DNA of 64,000 nucleotides from Collinsella sp. GTDB taxonomy: Bacteria > Actinomycetota > Coriobacteriia > Coriobacteriales > Coriobacteriaceae. Each line of letters opens with the position of its first letter. The stretch's first letter is position 1. The notes beneath the pieces were generated by a model, which had not been told where the DNA came from, did not search any database, and worked only from the letters and a program-made list of their open reading frames with translations. The stretch covers positions 62,001-126,000 of the forward strand of contig DXML01000012.1 in the NCBI GenBank assembly GCA_019414205.1. The letters are read 5' to 3'. The position numbers and the translations under genes are program-made. Of this stretch, positions 10,204-19,921 are shown one piece after another.

Positions 10204-12339
10204 ATGGGGCGCAATAACAAGCATAAGCGCGGTGCCCGCAATAAGCGTGGGCCGGTGCGCAGCGAACGCCGTCCGAGCCTGACCGGGCGCGTGCAGCTCC
10301 ATGAGCATGGCGCCTATGTCATAACCGAGAGCGGCGACTACAAGGTTATGGGCCGCGGTAAGCGCGAGATCATGGATGGCGATACCGTTGCCGTGAGCAT
10401 TAAGAACAGCCCGCACGGTGAGCGGCGCGCCGTGATCGAAGGCGTGGTTGAGCGCGCAGCCATAAGCGTGGTGGGTACGTACCAGACCGCTGGTCCGCTC
10501 GGTGTGATCGAGCCGCTCGATTCGCGCCTGAAGGCCGACTTCTTCATTCTGCCCGAGGATACCTCGGCGGATCGTCTGGGCGTCCACCCGGGTGATGCCG
10601 TTGTCGCGCGCATTTTGACCTACCCGACGCGCCTGGAATCGGGCACCGTGACGATCGAACGCCGCATTGGCGGAGATGACGCGCCCGATTTGGGCGTTCA
10701 ATACGTGATGGCGCGTTACGGCTATACCGATAGCTATCCCGAGGCCGCGCTGGACGAGGCCGAGGGGCTTTCGCTCGATGTGTCCGCGGCGCTTAAGGAC
10801 CCGCTCCGCCGCGATCTGCGCGACCGCTTTGTCATCACGATCGACCCGGTCGACGCGCGCGACTTTGACGATGCCATTTCGCTTGAGCGCACGCCCGAGG
10901 GTGGCTACAAGCTGGGTGTGCATATCGCTGACGTTTCTCACTATGTGGCTTGGGACGGGCATATCGATCTTGAGGCTCGCCATCGTACGACATCGGTGTA
11001 TCTGGCCGATCGCGTGCTTCCCATGCTGCCCGAACGCCTGTCCTGTGACCTGTGTTCGCTTCGCCCTGACGAGGACCGTCTTGCGTTTACCGTTGACATT
11101 GAACTCGATGCGCAGGGTCGCGTGCGGCATTACGATCCGTACCCCAGCGTGATTCGCTCGCGTGTGCGTATGGACTATGACGGCGCCGAGGCGCTGCTGG
11201 TGCGTGCCGGCGCGGTGGAGTATGGGGTGCTGGAGGGTGCGGCCGAGGATGTTGCGGCTGCTGAGGCCTCGCGCGAGGAGGCGCTTGAGCGCGGTCTTGC
11301 GTGCGAGAAGGCCGCCCGCGGCTGCAACGTCGACCTCGGCAATTTCCTTGTCGCCGCCAACGAACTCGCCGAACTTCGCCGTCGTATTCGTCGCGTCCGC
11401 GGCTCAGTCGATTTTGACACGGCCGAGATTCGCGCTCTATTGGATGAGGACGGAGTACCCGTGCAGATTGTGGCGCGCGAGCGTTCGTGTGCCACGTCGC
11501 TTATCGAGGAAGCCATGCTGCTCGCCAACGAGTGCGTTGCAGAGTGGCTGGCAGACCGTGATATCGAGGCCTGCTATCGCGTGCATGAGGATCCGAGCCC
11601 CGATAGCCTGCACGGTGCCGCCGTTGCGCTGGCGCAGCTGGGCATCATCGACGATCGCCGTGCTGCCGGTATTGCCCTGGGGAGTCCCGATGAGCTGCAG
11701 GCTGCAGTTGATGCTGCCGCCGGTACGGCCAACGCACCGCTCGTCAACACGCTGCTTCTGCGCAGCATGCAGCGCGCGCTGTACAAGCCGCGCAACGAGG
11801 GCCACTTTGCGCTCGCCGCGCCGTGCTACTGCCACTTTACGAGTCCCATCCGTCGCTACCCCGATCTGGTGGTGCACCGCGTGCTCAAACTGCAGTTGGC
11901 CTATGAGCAGCTCGGCGGCAAGGACGCCTTGGTCCGTACGCCGCGGCTGATCGGCAAGGGGCGCGAGTCGCTGCCGCGCATTCTGCCGCAGATTTGCCGT
12001 GCGTGCAGCGATGCGGAGCGTGCGGCCGATGCCGCCAGCCATGCGACGCAAAAGATCAAGATTGCCCAGTACTATGAGGATCGCCTGGGCGAGCGCTATG
12101 CCGGAACCGTCTCGTGGGTTAGCAGCATGGGCCTCTTTGTGCGCTTGGACCTGACGCAGGTCGAAGGCTTGGTTTCGATCAAGAGCCTGGGCAACGAGTG
12201 GTTCGAGTTCGACGAGGATGCGCTTACGCTGACGGGCGCCGACACGGGGACTCGCTATGAACTGGGCCAGCGCGTGATTATCGAGGTCTCGCGCGTCAAT
12301 ACCACGCGTGGGCACTTGGACTTTAAGCTTATCCATTAG
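10204..12339 (+). CDS. rnr: Ribonuclease R / VacB-type 3'-5' exoribonuclease
   Basis: A processive 3'-to-5' exoribonuclease able to degrade structured RNA and involved in mRNA and trans-translation quality control. The 711-residue protein has a basic N-terminus, a cold-shock (OB) domain, the RNB catalytic domain with the acidic active-site cluster IDPVDARDFDDAISLE (about residues 215-230), HIADVSHYV, and a C-terminal S1 domain (YAGTVSWVSSMGLFVRLDL). AAGGAGG precedes the ATG. smpB is some 8.5 kb away rather than adjacent. Confidence 0.95.
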   Translation: MGRNNKHKRGARNKRGPVRSERRPSLTGRVQLHEHGAYVITESGDYKVMGRGKREIMDGDTVAVSIKNSPHGERRAVIEGVVERAAISVVGTYQTAGPLGVIEPLDSRLKADFFILPEDTSADRLGVHPGDAVVARILTYPTRLESGTVTIERRIGGDDAPDLGVQYVMARYGYTDSYPEAALDEAEGLSLDVSAALKDPLRRDLRDRFVITIDPVDARDFDDAISLERTPEGGYKLGVHIADVSHYVAWDGHIDLEARHRTTSVYLADRVLPMLPERLSCDLCSLRPDEDRLAFTVDIELDAQGRVRHYDPYPSVIRSRVRMDYDGAEALLVRAGAVEYGVLEGAAEDVAAAEASREEALERGLACEKAARGCNVDLGNFLVAANELAELRRRIRRVRGSVDFDTAEIRALLDEDGVPVQIVARERSCATSLIEEAMLLANECVAEWLADRDIEACYRVHEDPSPDSLHGAAVALAQLGIIDDRRAAGIALGSPDELQAAVDAAAGTANAPLVNTLLLRSMQRALYKPRNEGHFALAAPCYCHFTSPIRRYPDLVVHRVLKLQLAYEQLGGKDALVRTPRLIGKGRESLPRILPQICRACSDAERAADAASHATQKIKIAQYYEDRLGERYAGTVSWVSSMGLFVRLDLTQVEGLVSIKSLGNEWFEFDEDALTLTGADTGTRYELGQRVIIEVSRVNTTRGHLDFKLIH

Positions 12340-12364
12340 CCAAATCTCGACTCATGGCGGGAGA

Positions 12365-12396
12365 GCGGAGGGCGGTCTTTCGGGGCCGCCCTCCGC
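12365..12396 (+). terminator. Hairpin after rnr
   Basis: gcggagggcgg pairs with ccgccctccgc. The stem is strong but the T-run after it is short (ATTT), so termination may be partial. Confidence 0.55.
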
Positions 12397-12457
12397 ATTT
12401 GGATCATGGCTACCTTGCCGTCTGCTCGGCCGCCCGCTTACCTGCTATTCGAGAGGT

Positions 12458-12497
12458 AAAACCTACCAAAATAAACCTGTCCCTTTTTGGCAGGTTT
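12458..12497. repeat. CCTGTCCC-type palindromic repeat (copy 2)
   Basis: aaacctaccaaaa (12459-12471) pairs with ttttggcaggttt (12485-12497) around the 13-nt loop that contains taaacctgtccc. The same loop motif and arm type occur at 253-289. It ends 19 bp before the start codon of a serine recombinase. Confidence 0.75.
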
Positions 12498-12516
12498 ACA
12501 AGAAAGCGGGGATGAG

Positions 12517-13122
12517 ATGGCGACGGTGTATGGTTATGCGCGGGTGAGTTCGCGCGATCAGAATCTTAATCGGCAGCTGGATGCGCTGGGCGCCTATGGC
12601 GTGGGCTCGGCGAATATTTATGCCGACCATGCGAGCGGCAAGGACTTCGATCGACCGCGCTATCGCGAGCTGCTGCACGTCCTGGGAGACGGGGACGTGC
12701 TGGTGGTGCTTTCTATCGACCGACTTGGTCGTAATTACTCCGAGATTCTTGAGGAATGGCGTCGCATTACCAAGGAGCTCGGGGTTGCCATTGTGGTGTT
12801 GGACATGCCATTGCTTGACACGCGCGCCAGGGCCAGCGGCGCGCCGGATGTGACTAATACCCTGATTGCCGATATTGTGCTGCAACTGCTGAGCTACGTG
12901 GCGCAGGTGGAGCGCGAGAATATCCATCGGCGCCAAGCGGAGGGGATTGCAGCGGCGCGGGCGCGAGGGGTCCGTTTCGGTCGACCTCGCAAGCCGTGCC
13001 CTCCTCAGTTTGAGCTGGTACGCGATAGCTATGAGGCAGGCGATATTACCCGCAGCCAGGCAGCAAAGTGCCTGGGCGTGTGCGTGGGGACGTTCGATCG
13101 CTGGATGCGCGAGGCGGGGTAG
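12517..13122 (+). CDS. Serine recombinase (resolvase/invertase family)
   Basis: A 201-residue site-specific recombinase that would cut and rejoin DNA through a 5' phosphoserine. The N-terminal catalytic domain starts VYGYARVSSRDQNLNRQLDAL, with the nucleophile Ser in RVSS, and carries the LSIDRLGRNYSEI motif. The C-terminal 45 residues look like a helix-turn-helix DNA-binding domain (GDITRSQAAKCLGVCVGTFDRW). It stands alone with no transposase or obvious inverted segment, beside a palindromic repeat, so it may be a domesticated resolvase or a remnant of a mobile element. The start at 12517 gives the canonical N-terminus. Confidence 0.9.
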   Translation: MATVYGYARVSSRDQNLNRQLDALGAYGVGSANIYADHASGKDFDRPRYRELLHVLGDGDVLVVLSIDRLGRNYSEILEEWRRITKELGVAIVVLDMPLLDTRARASGAPDVTNTLIADIVLQLLSYVAQVERENIHRRQAEGIAAARARGVRFGRPRKPCPPQFELVRDSYEAGDITRSQAAKCLGVCVGTFDRWMREAG

Positions 13123-13226
13123 GGGTTTGCGCCGCTTTGGCGCTTCCTGTTGCGATTCAAATTTTGATACGGCGACGATGCCATTTGGGGCTACACTCGC
13201 TGATATTCAAAAAAGGAGGTAGGCCC

Positions 13227-13808
13227 TTGGCGCGCGTAAAACAAATAATCGGATGGACCGCGATCGTTCTGTTTACTGCAACGCTGGCGGGCATCTGGGC
13301 GCTGACGGAGCAAAATGCGGTGGAGACGTCGTTGCTGAGCGAGTCCACCGCGCGTGTGGTGGAGGGTCAAGCTACGGGCGTACAGGCTGTCGATGTCGCG
13401 GGTGAAGCTCAGACCGAGAACGGGATGACCGGGAGCACCGATTCGGCTGCTTCGAATGTCCGGTCTGGCCGACTTGCTTCCATTCGCATGTGGGTGGGCA
13501 CGAACGTCCGTCGCGTTGCCCATACCGTAGAGTTTTTCTTCGTCGGATTGTTCGCCTCGGTGGTCGTGGTTTGCTTTTCCAGGCGTCCGTGGAGCGTATG
13601 CTCCCGTTGCGTGCCCGTGTTGCTCTTTTGCGCCGTCTGCTCCGTTGGCGATCAGGTACATAAGATCTTTGTTCCCGGCAGGCATTTCGACGTTATCGAT
13701 TTAGGATTCGATGCTGCGGGCTATGTTACCGCGATGCTGTTGGTATTGCTGGCAGCGGTGTTGGTGCGCCATGCGACTCGGCCGATCGGCGCCCATGCGA
13801 GGCGTTAG
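13227..13808 (+). CDS. VanZ-like family membrane protein
   Basis: A 193-residue membrane protein with one N-terminal hydrophobic helix (WTAIVLFTATLAGIWAL), an approximately 65-residue polar loop, and three more hydrophobic segments. The region DQVHKIFVPGRHFDVIDLGFDAAGY fits the VanZ-like pattern, a family linked to teicoplanin resistance but of unknown biochemical role. The start is assigned to TTG at 13227 because a perfect AAAGGAGG lies just upstream; the in-frame ATG upstream would overlap the recombinase. Confidence 0.7.
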   Translation: MARVKQIIGWTAIVLFTATLAGIWALTEQNAVETSLLSESTARVVEGQATGVQAVDVAGEAQTENGMTGSTDSAASNVRSGRLASIRMWVGTNVRRVAHTVEFFFVGLFASVVVVCFSRRPWSVCSRCVPVLLFCAVCSVGDQVHKIFVPGRHFDVIDLGFDAAGYVTAMLLVLLAAVLVRHATRPIGAHARR

Positions 13809-13888
13809 CCGGTAACAAGCCCGTTTTTGATAATGCGATCTTGTTGAATTATTTTGTGTCGCGCGTATTTCCGAGCGGTCGGATTTGA

Positions 13889-13917
13889 GGGGCGAGCGGT
13901 AGAACGCTCGCCCTTTG
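13889..13917 (+). terminator. Hairpin terminator after the VanZ-like gene
   Basis: gggcgagcg pairs with cgctcgccc across a 6-nt loop, followed by TTTGTG. Confidence 0.6.
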
Positions 13918-14012
13918 TGCGCCACGATGCGGCACAATGTACCGTAAAAGCTGTTTATATCCGGTACGAATCGTTCGTTGGTCTTTAATTCTTCTCAACG
14001 GAGGTGTTTGAG

Positions 14013-14864
14013 ATGGCAAACGGATTGCTTTTGCGGCTTCGCGAGCGTGAGCTCAGCGCGAGCCCGGCGGAACGCAATGTCATCGCATATGTAAGCGCTC
14101 ATCCGCACGAGGTGGTCGGGCTGTCCGTCCGCGGTCTTGCCGATGCCACGTTCTCCTCGCCCTCGAGCATTTTGCGCTTTTGCAAGCGCTTGGGTTTTGC
14201 GGGCTACAAGGAGTTCCAGCGCGAACTGATTGCCGAGCTGGCGCTCTTGGGTGACAAGAAAGACGTTGCCCTCGAGGACATCTCCATGGATGACAGCGTC
14301 GAACGTATCGTGGGGAAGGTGATGAAAAGCAACGTGCGCGCGATCGAAGCGACGGCGCGAACGCTCGATTACACCGTCTTGGAGCGATGTGCGGCCTATC
14401 TTAAGCGGGCACGCGCGGTCAATCTGTTCGGTATCGGTGCCTCTCGTTTGGTCGCGCACGATCTGGCGCAAAAGCTCATGCGTGTCGACAAAGAGTGCCA
14501 TCTGTACGACGACTGGCATGATCAGCTCTTGTGTGCCAAGAACATGCATGAGGGCGATATGGCAATCGCCTTTAGCTACTCGGGCTTGACGCAAGAGGTG
14601 CTGGACTGCGCCGCCGAGGCCCAACGTCACAACTGTCCCGTTGTGACCGTGACCAAAGTAGATGGATCATCCAAGCTTGCCACCATGGCCGATGCCGTGC
14701 TCGGCGTCGCTGCGAGTGAGCCCTTGGTCCGCAGCGGTGCCATGGCTTCGCGTATGGCCCAGCTTATGGTTGTCGATGCCCTGTACGCTGCTTACGTTGC
14801 CAGCGACTACGAACGGGCGACGCATGTCATTAAGCAAAACTACATCGAGAAACAGGAAAGATGA
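14013..14864 (+). CDS. RpiR/MurR family transcriptional regulator
   Basis: A 283-residue regulator with an N-terminal helix-turn-helix (RpiR type, LSVRGLADATFSSPSSILRFCKRLGFAGYKEF) and a C-terminal SIS sugar-phosphate isomerase fold (AVNLFGIGASRLVAHDLAQKL; AIAFSYSGLTQEVLDCA). It heads the cluster with murQ, a PTS permease and mupG, so by analogy with MurR it probably senses MurNAc-6-phosphate and represses the operon. The start at 14013 has ACGGAGGT 7 nt upstream. It ends in TGA, one of only four TGA stops in this window, and murQ begins 10 bases later. Confidence 0.9.
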   Translation: MANGLLLRLRERELSASPAERNVIAYVSAHPHEVVGLSVRGLADATFSSPSSILRFCKRLGFAGYKEFQRELIAELALLGDKKDVALEDISMDDSVERIVGKVMKSNVRAIEATARTLDYTVLERCAAYLKRARAVNLFGIGASRLVAHDLAQKLMRVDKECHLYDDWHDQLLCAKNMHEGDMAIAFSYSGLTQEVLDCAAEAQRHNCPVVTVTKVDGSSKLATMADAVLGVAASEPLVRSGAMASRMAQLMVVDALYAAYVASDYERATHVIKQNYIEKQER

Positions 14865-14874
14865 GGTGAATGAA

Positions 14875-15798
<924 letters not shown>

Positions 15799-15855
15799 GT
15801 GCGCGGCGTGAGCTGATATGACATCCAAACGAGATACCCAATACAAGGAGGAGTT

Positions 15856-17286
15856 ATGACGAACAAAGAGCTGGCTCAAAAGCTGCTGGACCTTTTGGGC
15901 GGTAAAGACAACGTGCTCGCAAACGCGGCGTGCATGACGCGCCTGCGCGTGACCGTCAAAGACACGGGCAGCGTCGACACGGAGGGTATTAAGGCACTCG
16001 ACGGCGTGATGGGCTTGGTCGAGGACGACACGATGCAGATCGTGCTGGGGCCGGGCAAGGTGAATAAGGTGCTCGAGGAGTTCTCCAAGCTCACCGGCCT
16101 TGCGAAAGGCGTTGCTGACGAGAGCGTGGTTGACGCTGCGGCCACAAACAAGGCCGCGCAGAAGGCAAAGTACGAGTCCAAGCCGGTTCAGGCCTTCCTC
16201 AAGAAGATTTCCAATGTCTTCGTCGCCCTGCTTCCCGGCATCATTGCGGCTGGCCTCATCAACGGTATCTGCAACGTCATTAACGTCTCGACGGCAGGCG
16301 CGCTTGCGGGCGAGTGGTGGTACCAGGGCATTCGTTCCATGGGCTGGGCCCTGTTTGCCTATCTGCCCATCTTGGTGGGCTATAACGCGGCACGTGAGTT
16401 TGGTGGCTCCGCTGCGCTGGGCGGCATCGCCGGCATGATGTGTATCGCCAACAGTGCCATGCCCCTGCTTGCGCCTGGCGCGGCCGATCCTGCCACTGCC
16501 ATTCTGCTGCCGCTCACCAATGCGCAGTATAACCCCGCAGCGGGCGGCATGATCGCGGCTCTTATCGCTGGCGCATTTTTTGCCTGGATGGAGCGTCAGA
16601 TTCGCAAGGTTATGCCCAACGCACTCGACACGTTCTTGTCCCCGCTGCTGGTGCTCATCATCGGCGCCTTTGCTCTGATGCTCGTCATCCAGCCGGTTGG
16701 CGCATGGCTGACGACTGCCATCTTTAGCGTTTTGACCTTTATCTTCGAGAAGCTGGGCGTCCTGGGCGGCTATATCCTGTCGGCAGGCTTCTTGCCGCTG
16801 GTTTCCGTCGGCCTGCATCAGGCGCTCACGCCGATCCACGCTATGCTCAACGATCCCGACGGCGCTACCAAGGGCATCAATTACCTGCTCCCCATCCTTA
16901 TGATGGCTGGCGGCGGTCAGGTCGGTGCCGGTCTGGCGCTGTACTTTAAGACCAAGAACGCCAAGCTCAAGAAGTACGTCGCAGAGTCCATTCCCGTTGG
17001 AATCCTCGGTGTGGGCGAGCCTCTGATGTATGCCGTTACGCTGCCGCTCGTTCGTCCGTTTGTGACGGCCTGTCTGGGTGCCGGATTTGGCGGCGCGCTC
17101 GCGGCGCTGCTTCACATCGGCACGGTTTCTCAGGGCGTTTCCGGTCTGTTTGGCCTGCTGATCGTCGTTCCTGGCCAGCAGCTCGGCTACGTTGCCGCTA
17201 TGCTGCTTGCCTATGCCGCCGGCTTTGTCCTGACGTGGTTCTTCGGCGTCGACGAGCAGAAGATCAACGAGTTCTTTGGCGAATAG
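15856..17286 (+). CDS. PTS EIIBC permease, probably MurNAc-specific
   Basis: A 476-residue PTS transporter with an N-terminal EIIB domain (phosphocysteine in NAACMTRLRVTVKD, Cys26) and a C-terminal EIIC domain with about ten membrane segments (ALLPGIIAAGLINGICNVI; GILGVGEPLMYAVTLPL). It imports and phosphorylates a sugar using an EIIA supplied elsewhere. Its place directly after murQ and before mupG indicates MurNAc or a MurNAc disaccharide. No EIIA domain is fused; the Glc-type EIIA at 47476 could serve. GGAGG precedes the ATG. Confidence 0.88.
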   Translation: MTNKELAQKLLDLLGGKDNVLANAACMTRLRVTVKDTGSVDTEGIKALDGVMGLVEDDTMQIVLGPGKVNKVLEEFSKLTGLAKGVADESVVDAAATNKAAQKAKYESKPVQAFLKKISNVFVALLPGIIAAGLINGICNVINVSTAGALAGEWWYQGIRSMGWALFAYLPILVGYNAAREFGGSAALGGIAGMMCIANSAMPLLAPGAADPATAILLPLTNAQYNPAAGGMIAALIAGAFFAWMERQIRKVMPNALDTFLSPLLVLIIGAFALMLVIQPVGAWLTTAIFSVLTFIFEKLGVLGGYILSAGFLPLVSVGLHQALTPIHAMLNDPDGATKGINYLLPILMMAGGGQVGAGLALYFKTKNAKLKKYVAESIPVGILGVGEPLMYAVTLPLVRPFVTACLGAGFGGALAALLHIGTVSQGVSGLFGLLIVVPGQQLGYVAAMLLAYAAGFVLTWFFGVDEQKINEFFGE

Positions 17287-17353
17287 TTTGATATCGCGAG
17301 CCGTGTTGCTCAGGGCTCGCGGCGCACGGCAGATTTCTTGATGCTATGGTTGT

Positions 17354-17388
17354 GCCGGCGGGGCTAACTGCTCCGCCGGCCTTTTTTA
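17354..17388 (+). terminator. Terminator or attenuator between the PTS gene and mupG
   Basis: gccggcgg pairs with ccgccggc across an approximately 10-nt loop, followed by CTTTTTT. It directly precedes the mupG Shine-Dalgarno, so mupG may be less expressed than the upstream genes or have its own promoter. Confidence 0.8.
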
Positions 17389-17403
17389 AAGGAGCGTTGA
17401 AAC

Positions 17404-18456
17404 GTGAAAACGGGTATTTCGATTTATCTTTCCAGCCCTCTGCAGGATATTGAGCGGACGATTGAGCACGGTGCCGCGGCGGGTGCGCGCTATGCGTTTA
17501 CCTCACTGCATATTCCCGAGGATGGGGGAGCGGCGTATGCCGATAAGGTCCGTCATGTGCTGTCGCTGCTTTCCGCCCGCGGCATTGCGCTCATTGCCGA
17601 TGTGGGACCGCGCACGTGCGATTTGCTCGGGCTTGAGCGCATCGAGGACCTGCGCGATCTGGGGTTGGAATACCTTCGTTTGGACTATGGCTTTAGCGCC
17701 CAGCGGGTCGCGGAGCTGTCCGGTGTATTTCGCATTGTGGTCAATGCATCGACGGTGAGTTCTGATGAAATCGCATCGTGGCGTGAGGCCGGTGCCGATG
17801 TGACTCGTTTTGCCGCCTGCCACAATTTTTACCCCAAGCCTTATACCGGTTTAGCTCTGGAGGACATTGCTCGGGTGAATCTTCGTCTTGCGGCGCTTGG
17901 ATTCGAAATCATGGCTTTTGTGCCGGGCGATGCTAACGTTCGCGGGCCGGTATTCGAGGGACTGCCGACGGTCGAGACGCAGCGCGGTCGCGTGTCAAAG
18001 GTTGCCCTCAACATGCTTGAGCTCGCACATGGCGCCGATTGCGACATTGTTTTGGTCGGCGACCCCGATCTTTCCGATGCGGGTTGGGCACAGTTTGCTC
18101 AAGTTTCCGCCGGATACGTAGACCTGCAATGTGAGCTTGAGCCCGGTTATGCCTATGTACGTGGGCAGATTCATCACGACCGACCCGATTCGAGCACCCT
18201 CATCTTTAGGTCTCAGGAGTCGCGTACGACGCTTAAGCCGGATTCCGTGCCGATGGATGCCGGTGCCGGCCTGTCACGAAAGACGGGGTCGATCGCTGTG
18301 AGCAATAGCGGCTATGGGCGCTACGAAGGCGAGCTTGAGATTGCGCGGGTCGATCTTCCCGGTGACGAGCGCATGAACGTTGCGGGCCATATCACGCCCG
18401 AGACAATGGAGCTGCTGCCGTTCATCAAACGCGGATTCGGGGTACGGTTCGTTTAG
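17404..18456 (+). CDS. mupG: MupG-like 6-phospho-N-acetylmuramidase (DUF871)
   Basis: The 350-residue protein has the two-part DUF871 architecture: an N-terminal TIM-barrel (MKTGISIYLS; ALIADVGPRTCDLLG; HNFYPKPYTGL; AFVPGD) and a small C-terminal beta domain (IAVSNSGYGRYEGELEIARVDL). MupG of Staphylococcus aureus splits MurNAc-6P-GlcNAc, the PTS product of the peptidoglycan disaccharide, before MurQ acts. The synteny with murR, murQ and a PTS EIIBC supports the same role here. Start is GTG with AAAGGAG upstream. The final gene of the cluster. Confidence 0.88.
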   Translation: MKTGISIYLSSPLQDIERTIEHGAAAGARYAFTSLHIPEDGGAAYADKVRHVLSLLSARGIALIADVGPRTCDLLGLERIEDLRDLGLEYLRLDYGFSAQRVAELSGVFRIVVNASTVSSDEIASWREAGADVTRFAACHNFYPKPYTGLALEDIARVNLRLAALGFEIMAFVPGDANVRGPVFEGLPTVETQRGRVSKVALNMLELAHGADCDIVLVGDPDLSDAGWAQFAQVSAGYVDLQCELEPGYAYVRGQIHHDRPDSSTLIFRSQESRTTLKPDSVPMDAGAGLSRKTGSIAVSNSGYGRYEGELEIARVDLPGDERMNVAGHITPETMELLPFIKRGFGVRFV

Positions 18457-18548
18457 CGTGTGACCCGTGGGCTACAATTGGCCCATCATGCGAAGGCGCC
18501 TCGTGTGGCGTGTGCCTGCGTTGGCCGATCTATATTCGGAGGATTTCC

Positions 18549-18908
18549 ATGACCGTACTGTTTGTTGAATATCCCAAGTGCTCGACCTGTAAGAAGGCCA
18601 AGGCATGGCTGGACGAACACGGGGTAGAGTATATCGACCGCGATATCGTTTTGGACAATCCCACGGCTGATGAGCTTGCGACCTGGATTGCTCGTTCGGG
18701 ACTGCCGGTGCGGCGCTTCTTTAATTCGTCGGGCATGAAATATCGAGAGCTGGGCCTGAAGGCGCGTCTAGATGCGGGCATGACGGATCGGGAGTGCTAC
18801 AAGCTGCTGGCGACCGACGGCATGCTGGTTAAGCGTCCGCTGTTGGTGGGCGACGACTTTGCGATTCCCGGCTTTAGGGAATCGGCTTGGGTCGAGGCGT
18901 TGCTGTAG
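18549..18908 (+). CDS. ArsC/Spx family protein
   Basis: A 119-residue thioredoxin-fold protein with the CXXC motif near the N-terminus (EYPKCSTCKKAKAWL) and the family's RRFFNSSGMKYRELGLK segment. Members include glutaredoxin-dependent arsenate reductases, Spx and the YffB group. The RPLLVGDD segment near the end matches the ArsC/YffB side more than Spx, which lacks an arsenic context. No ars genes are near. Start at 18549 has GGAGGA upstream. Confidence 0.85.
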   Translation: MTVLFVEYPKCSTCKKAKAWLDEHGVEYIDRDIVLDNPTADELATWIARSGLPVRRFFNSSGMKYRELGLKARLDAGMTDRECYKLLATDGMLVKRPLLVGDDFAIPGFRESAWVEALL

Positions 18909-18980
18909 CGGCTGCGGAAAGTGCGACCCGTTTTGAGTGCTCAGGGTGGGACGTGTTTTCCATCGGCGGGCTCGCTCGGC

Positions 18981-19391
18981 TCAATCCTCGAGCTGTGCCC
19001 ATTCGTGCGGATCGTAGACCTTTACGTGTTTGTTGGGCTTGCCGCTCCAGTACTCCTCGTCCATAAAGGGCAGATATGCCTGAACGCCGGGGCAGATAAA
19101 GGGAATCCGCTGCTGTTGCAGTCGCTCGCGCTGGCGCTGCTCCAGGTGCGCCTCGGATATGACGGTCGGCATACCGGACAGCTCGACGAGGCTTGCCTGG
19201 ATTCGCTTAAGGTCGGTGAGTCCCGCGTGCCATGACATCCGCATGATCAAAAAGGATGCACGGCGGTATTTTGCCTGCATCACCGTGATGGCGGGGCGCA
19301 GTGTGGGATGGATTTTGTCCCGTTCGGGCCAAAGGTCAGCAGTGATCTCGAGACCCAGGGTCTCCCATAGGTAATCAAGCTCTTCGTCCAT
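18981..19391 (-). CDS. MarR-like fragment or small uncharacterised regulator
   Basis: A 136-residue soluble protein. The segment SGMPTVISEAHLEQRQRERLQQQRIPFICPGVQAYLPF resembles the central part of a family of MarR-annotated winged-helix proteins in Firmicutes and Coriobacteria, which normally continue for another 100 or so residues; here the protein stops soon after (WAQLED). It may be a short version or a truncated remnant. ATG at 19391 is preferred to an upstream in-frame TTG. It ends with TGA. Confidence 0.55.
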   Translation of the reverse strand: MDEELDYLWETLGLEITADLWPERDKIHPTLRPAITVMQAKYRRASFLIMRMSWHAGLTDLKRIQASLVELSGMPTVISEAHLEQRQRERLQQQRIPFICPGVQAYLPFMDEEYWSGKPNKHVKVYDPHEWAQLED

Positions 19392-19583
19392 GGCGCCTCG
19401 ATATCCGTGCAATGATGACGGTTCGATTGTGCCATCAGCCGTGAGTGCTGCATTGTTGTAATCTACCAGCGGTAGATGCGGGATGTTTTACGGGCTTTGG
19501 CGCCGTACGTGTCGCTGGCGCTTCACAGGTCCTTCACGTGTCGGCCGTATTTGACTGAATTTCAAAAAAGTCAAAATTGGGGC

Positions 19584-19612
19584 TTGCGTCACGGCCGGAC
19601 TTCCCGTATATT
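19584..19612 (+). promoter_or_regulatory. Promoter of the tRNA-Gln/tRNA-Glu unit
   Basis: TTGCGT (19584-19589) and TATATT (19607-19612) are separated by 17 nt and lie about 45 nt before tRNA-Gln. Confidence 0.6.
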
Positions 19613-19656
19613 TCTTTCTTGCGCAAAGGCACAGCCGAGCGCAGCGATGCAGTCAT

Positions 19657-19730
19657 TGGGATGTCGTCTAATGGCAGGACAGCGGATTCTGGTTCCGTCA
19701 ATGGGGGTTCGACTCCCTCCATCCCAGCCA
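19657..19730 (+). tRNA. tRNA-Gln (anticodon CTG)
   Basis: The acceptor arm TGGGATG pairs with CATCCCA, the anticodon loop reads TTCTGGT (anticodon CTG), the T-arm contains GGTTCGACTCC, and CCA is encoded at the 3' end (19728-19730). Confidence 0.95.
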
Positions 19731-19747
19731 TTGCATTTGCTACATAT

Positions 19748-19824
19748 GGCCCGTTCGTCTAGCGGTTTAGGACGCCGCCCTCTCAAGGCGGAGATCACCA
19801 GTTCGAATCTGGTACGGGCTACCA
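19748..19824 (+). tRNA. tRNA-Glu (anticodon CTC)
   Basis: Acceptor GGCCCGT pairs with ACGGGCT (one G-T), the anticodon stem-loop is CCGCCCTCTCAAGGCGG (anticodon CTC), the T-arm has GTTCGAATC, and the 3' CCA is encoded. It lies 17 nt after tRNA-Gln, probably in the same transcript. Confidence 0.95.
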
Positions 19825-19834
19825 AAATTGAACG

Positions 19835-19863
19835 CCCGGGCCTCGTAAGAGACCCGGGTTTTG
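19835..19863 (+). terminator. Terminator of the tRNA unit
   Basis: cccgggcctc pairs with gagacccggg (one mismatch) around a gtaa loop, followed by TTTTG. Confidence 0.8.
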
Positions 19864-19921
19864 TGTATTGACCGATATTTAAGGCGCGCGTTGAGTCTGC
19901 CGCCCGGACCGAGGAGTTGTC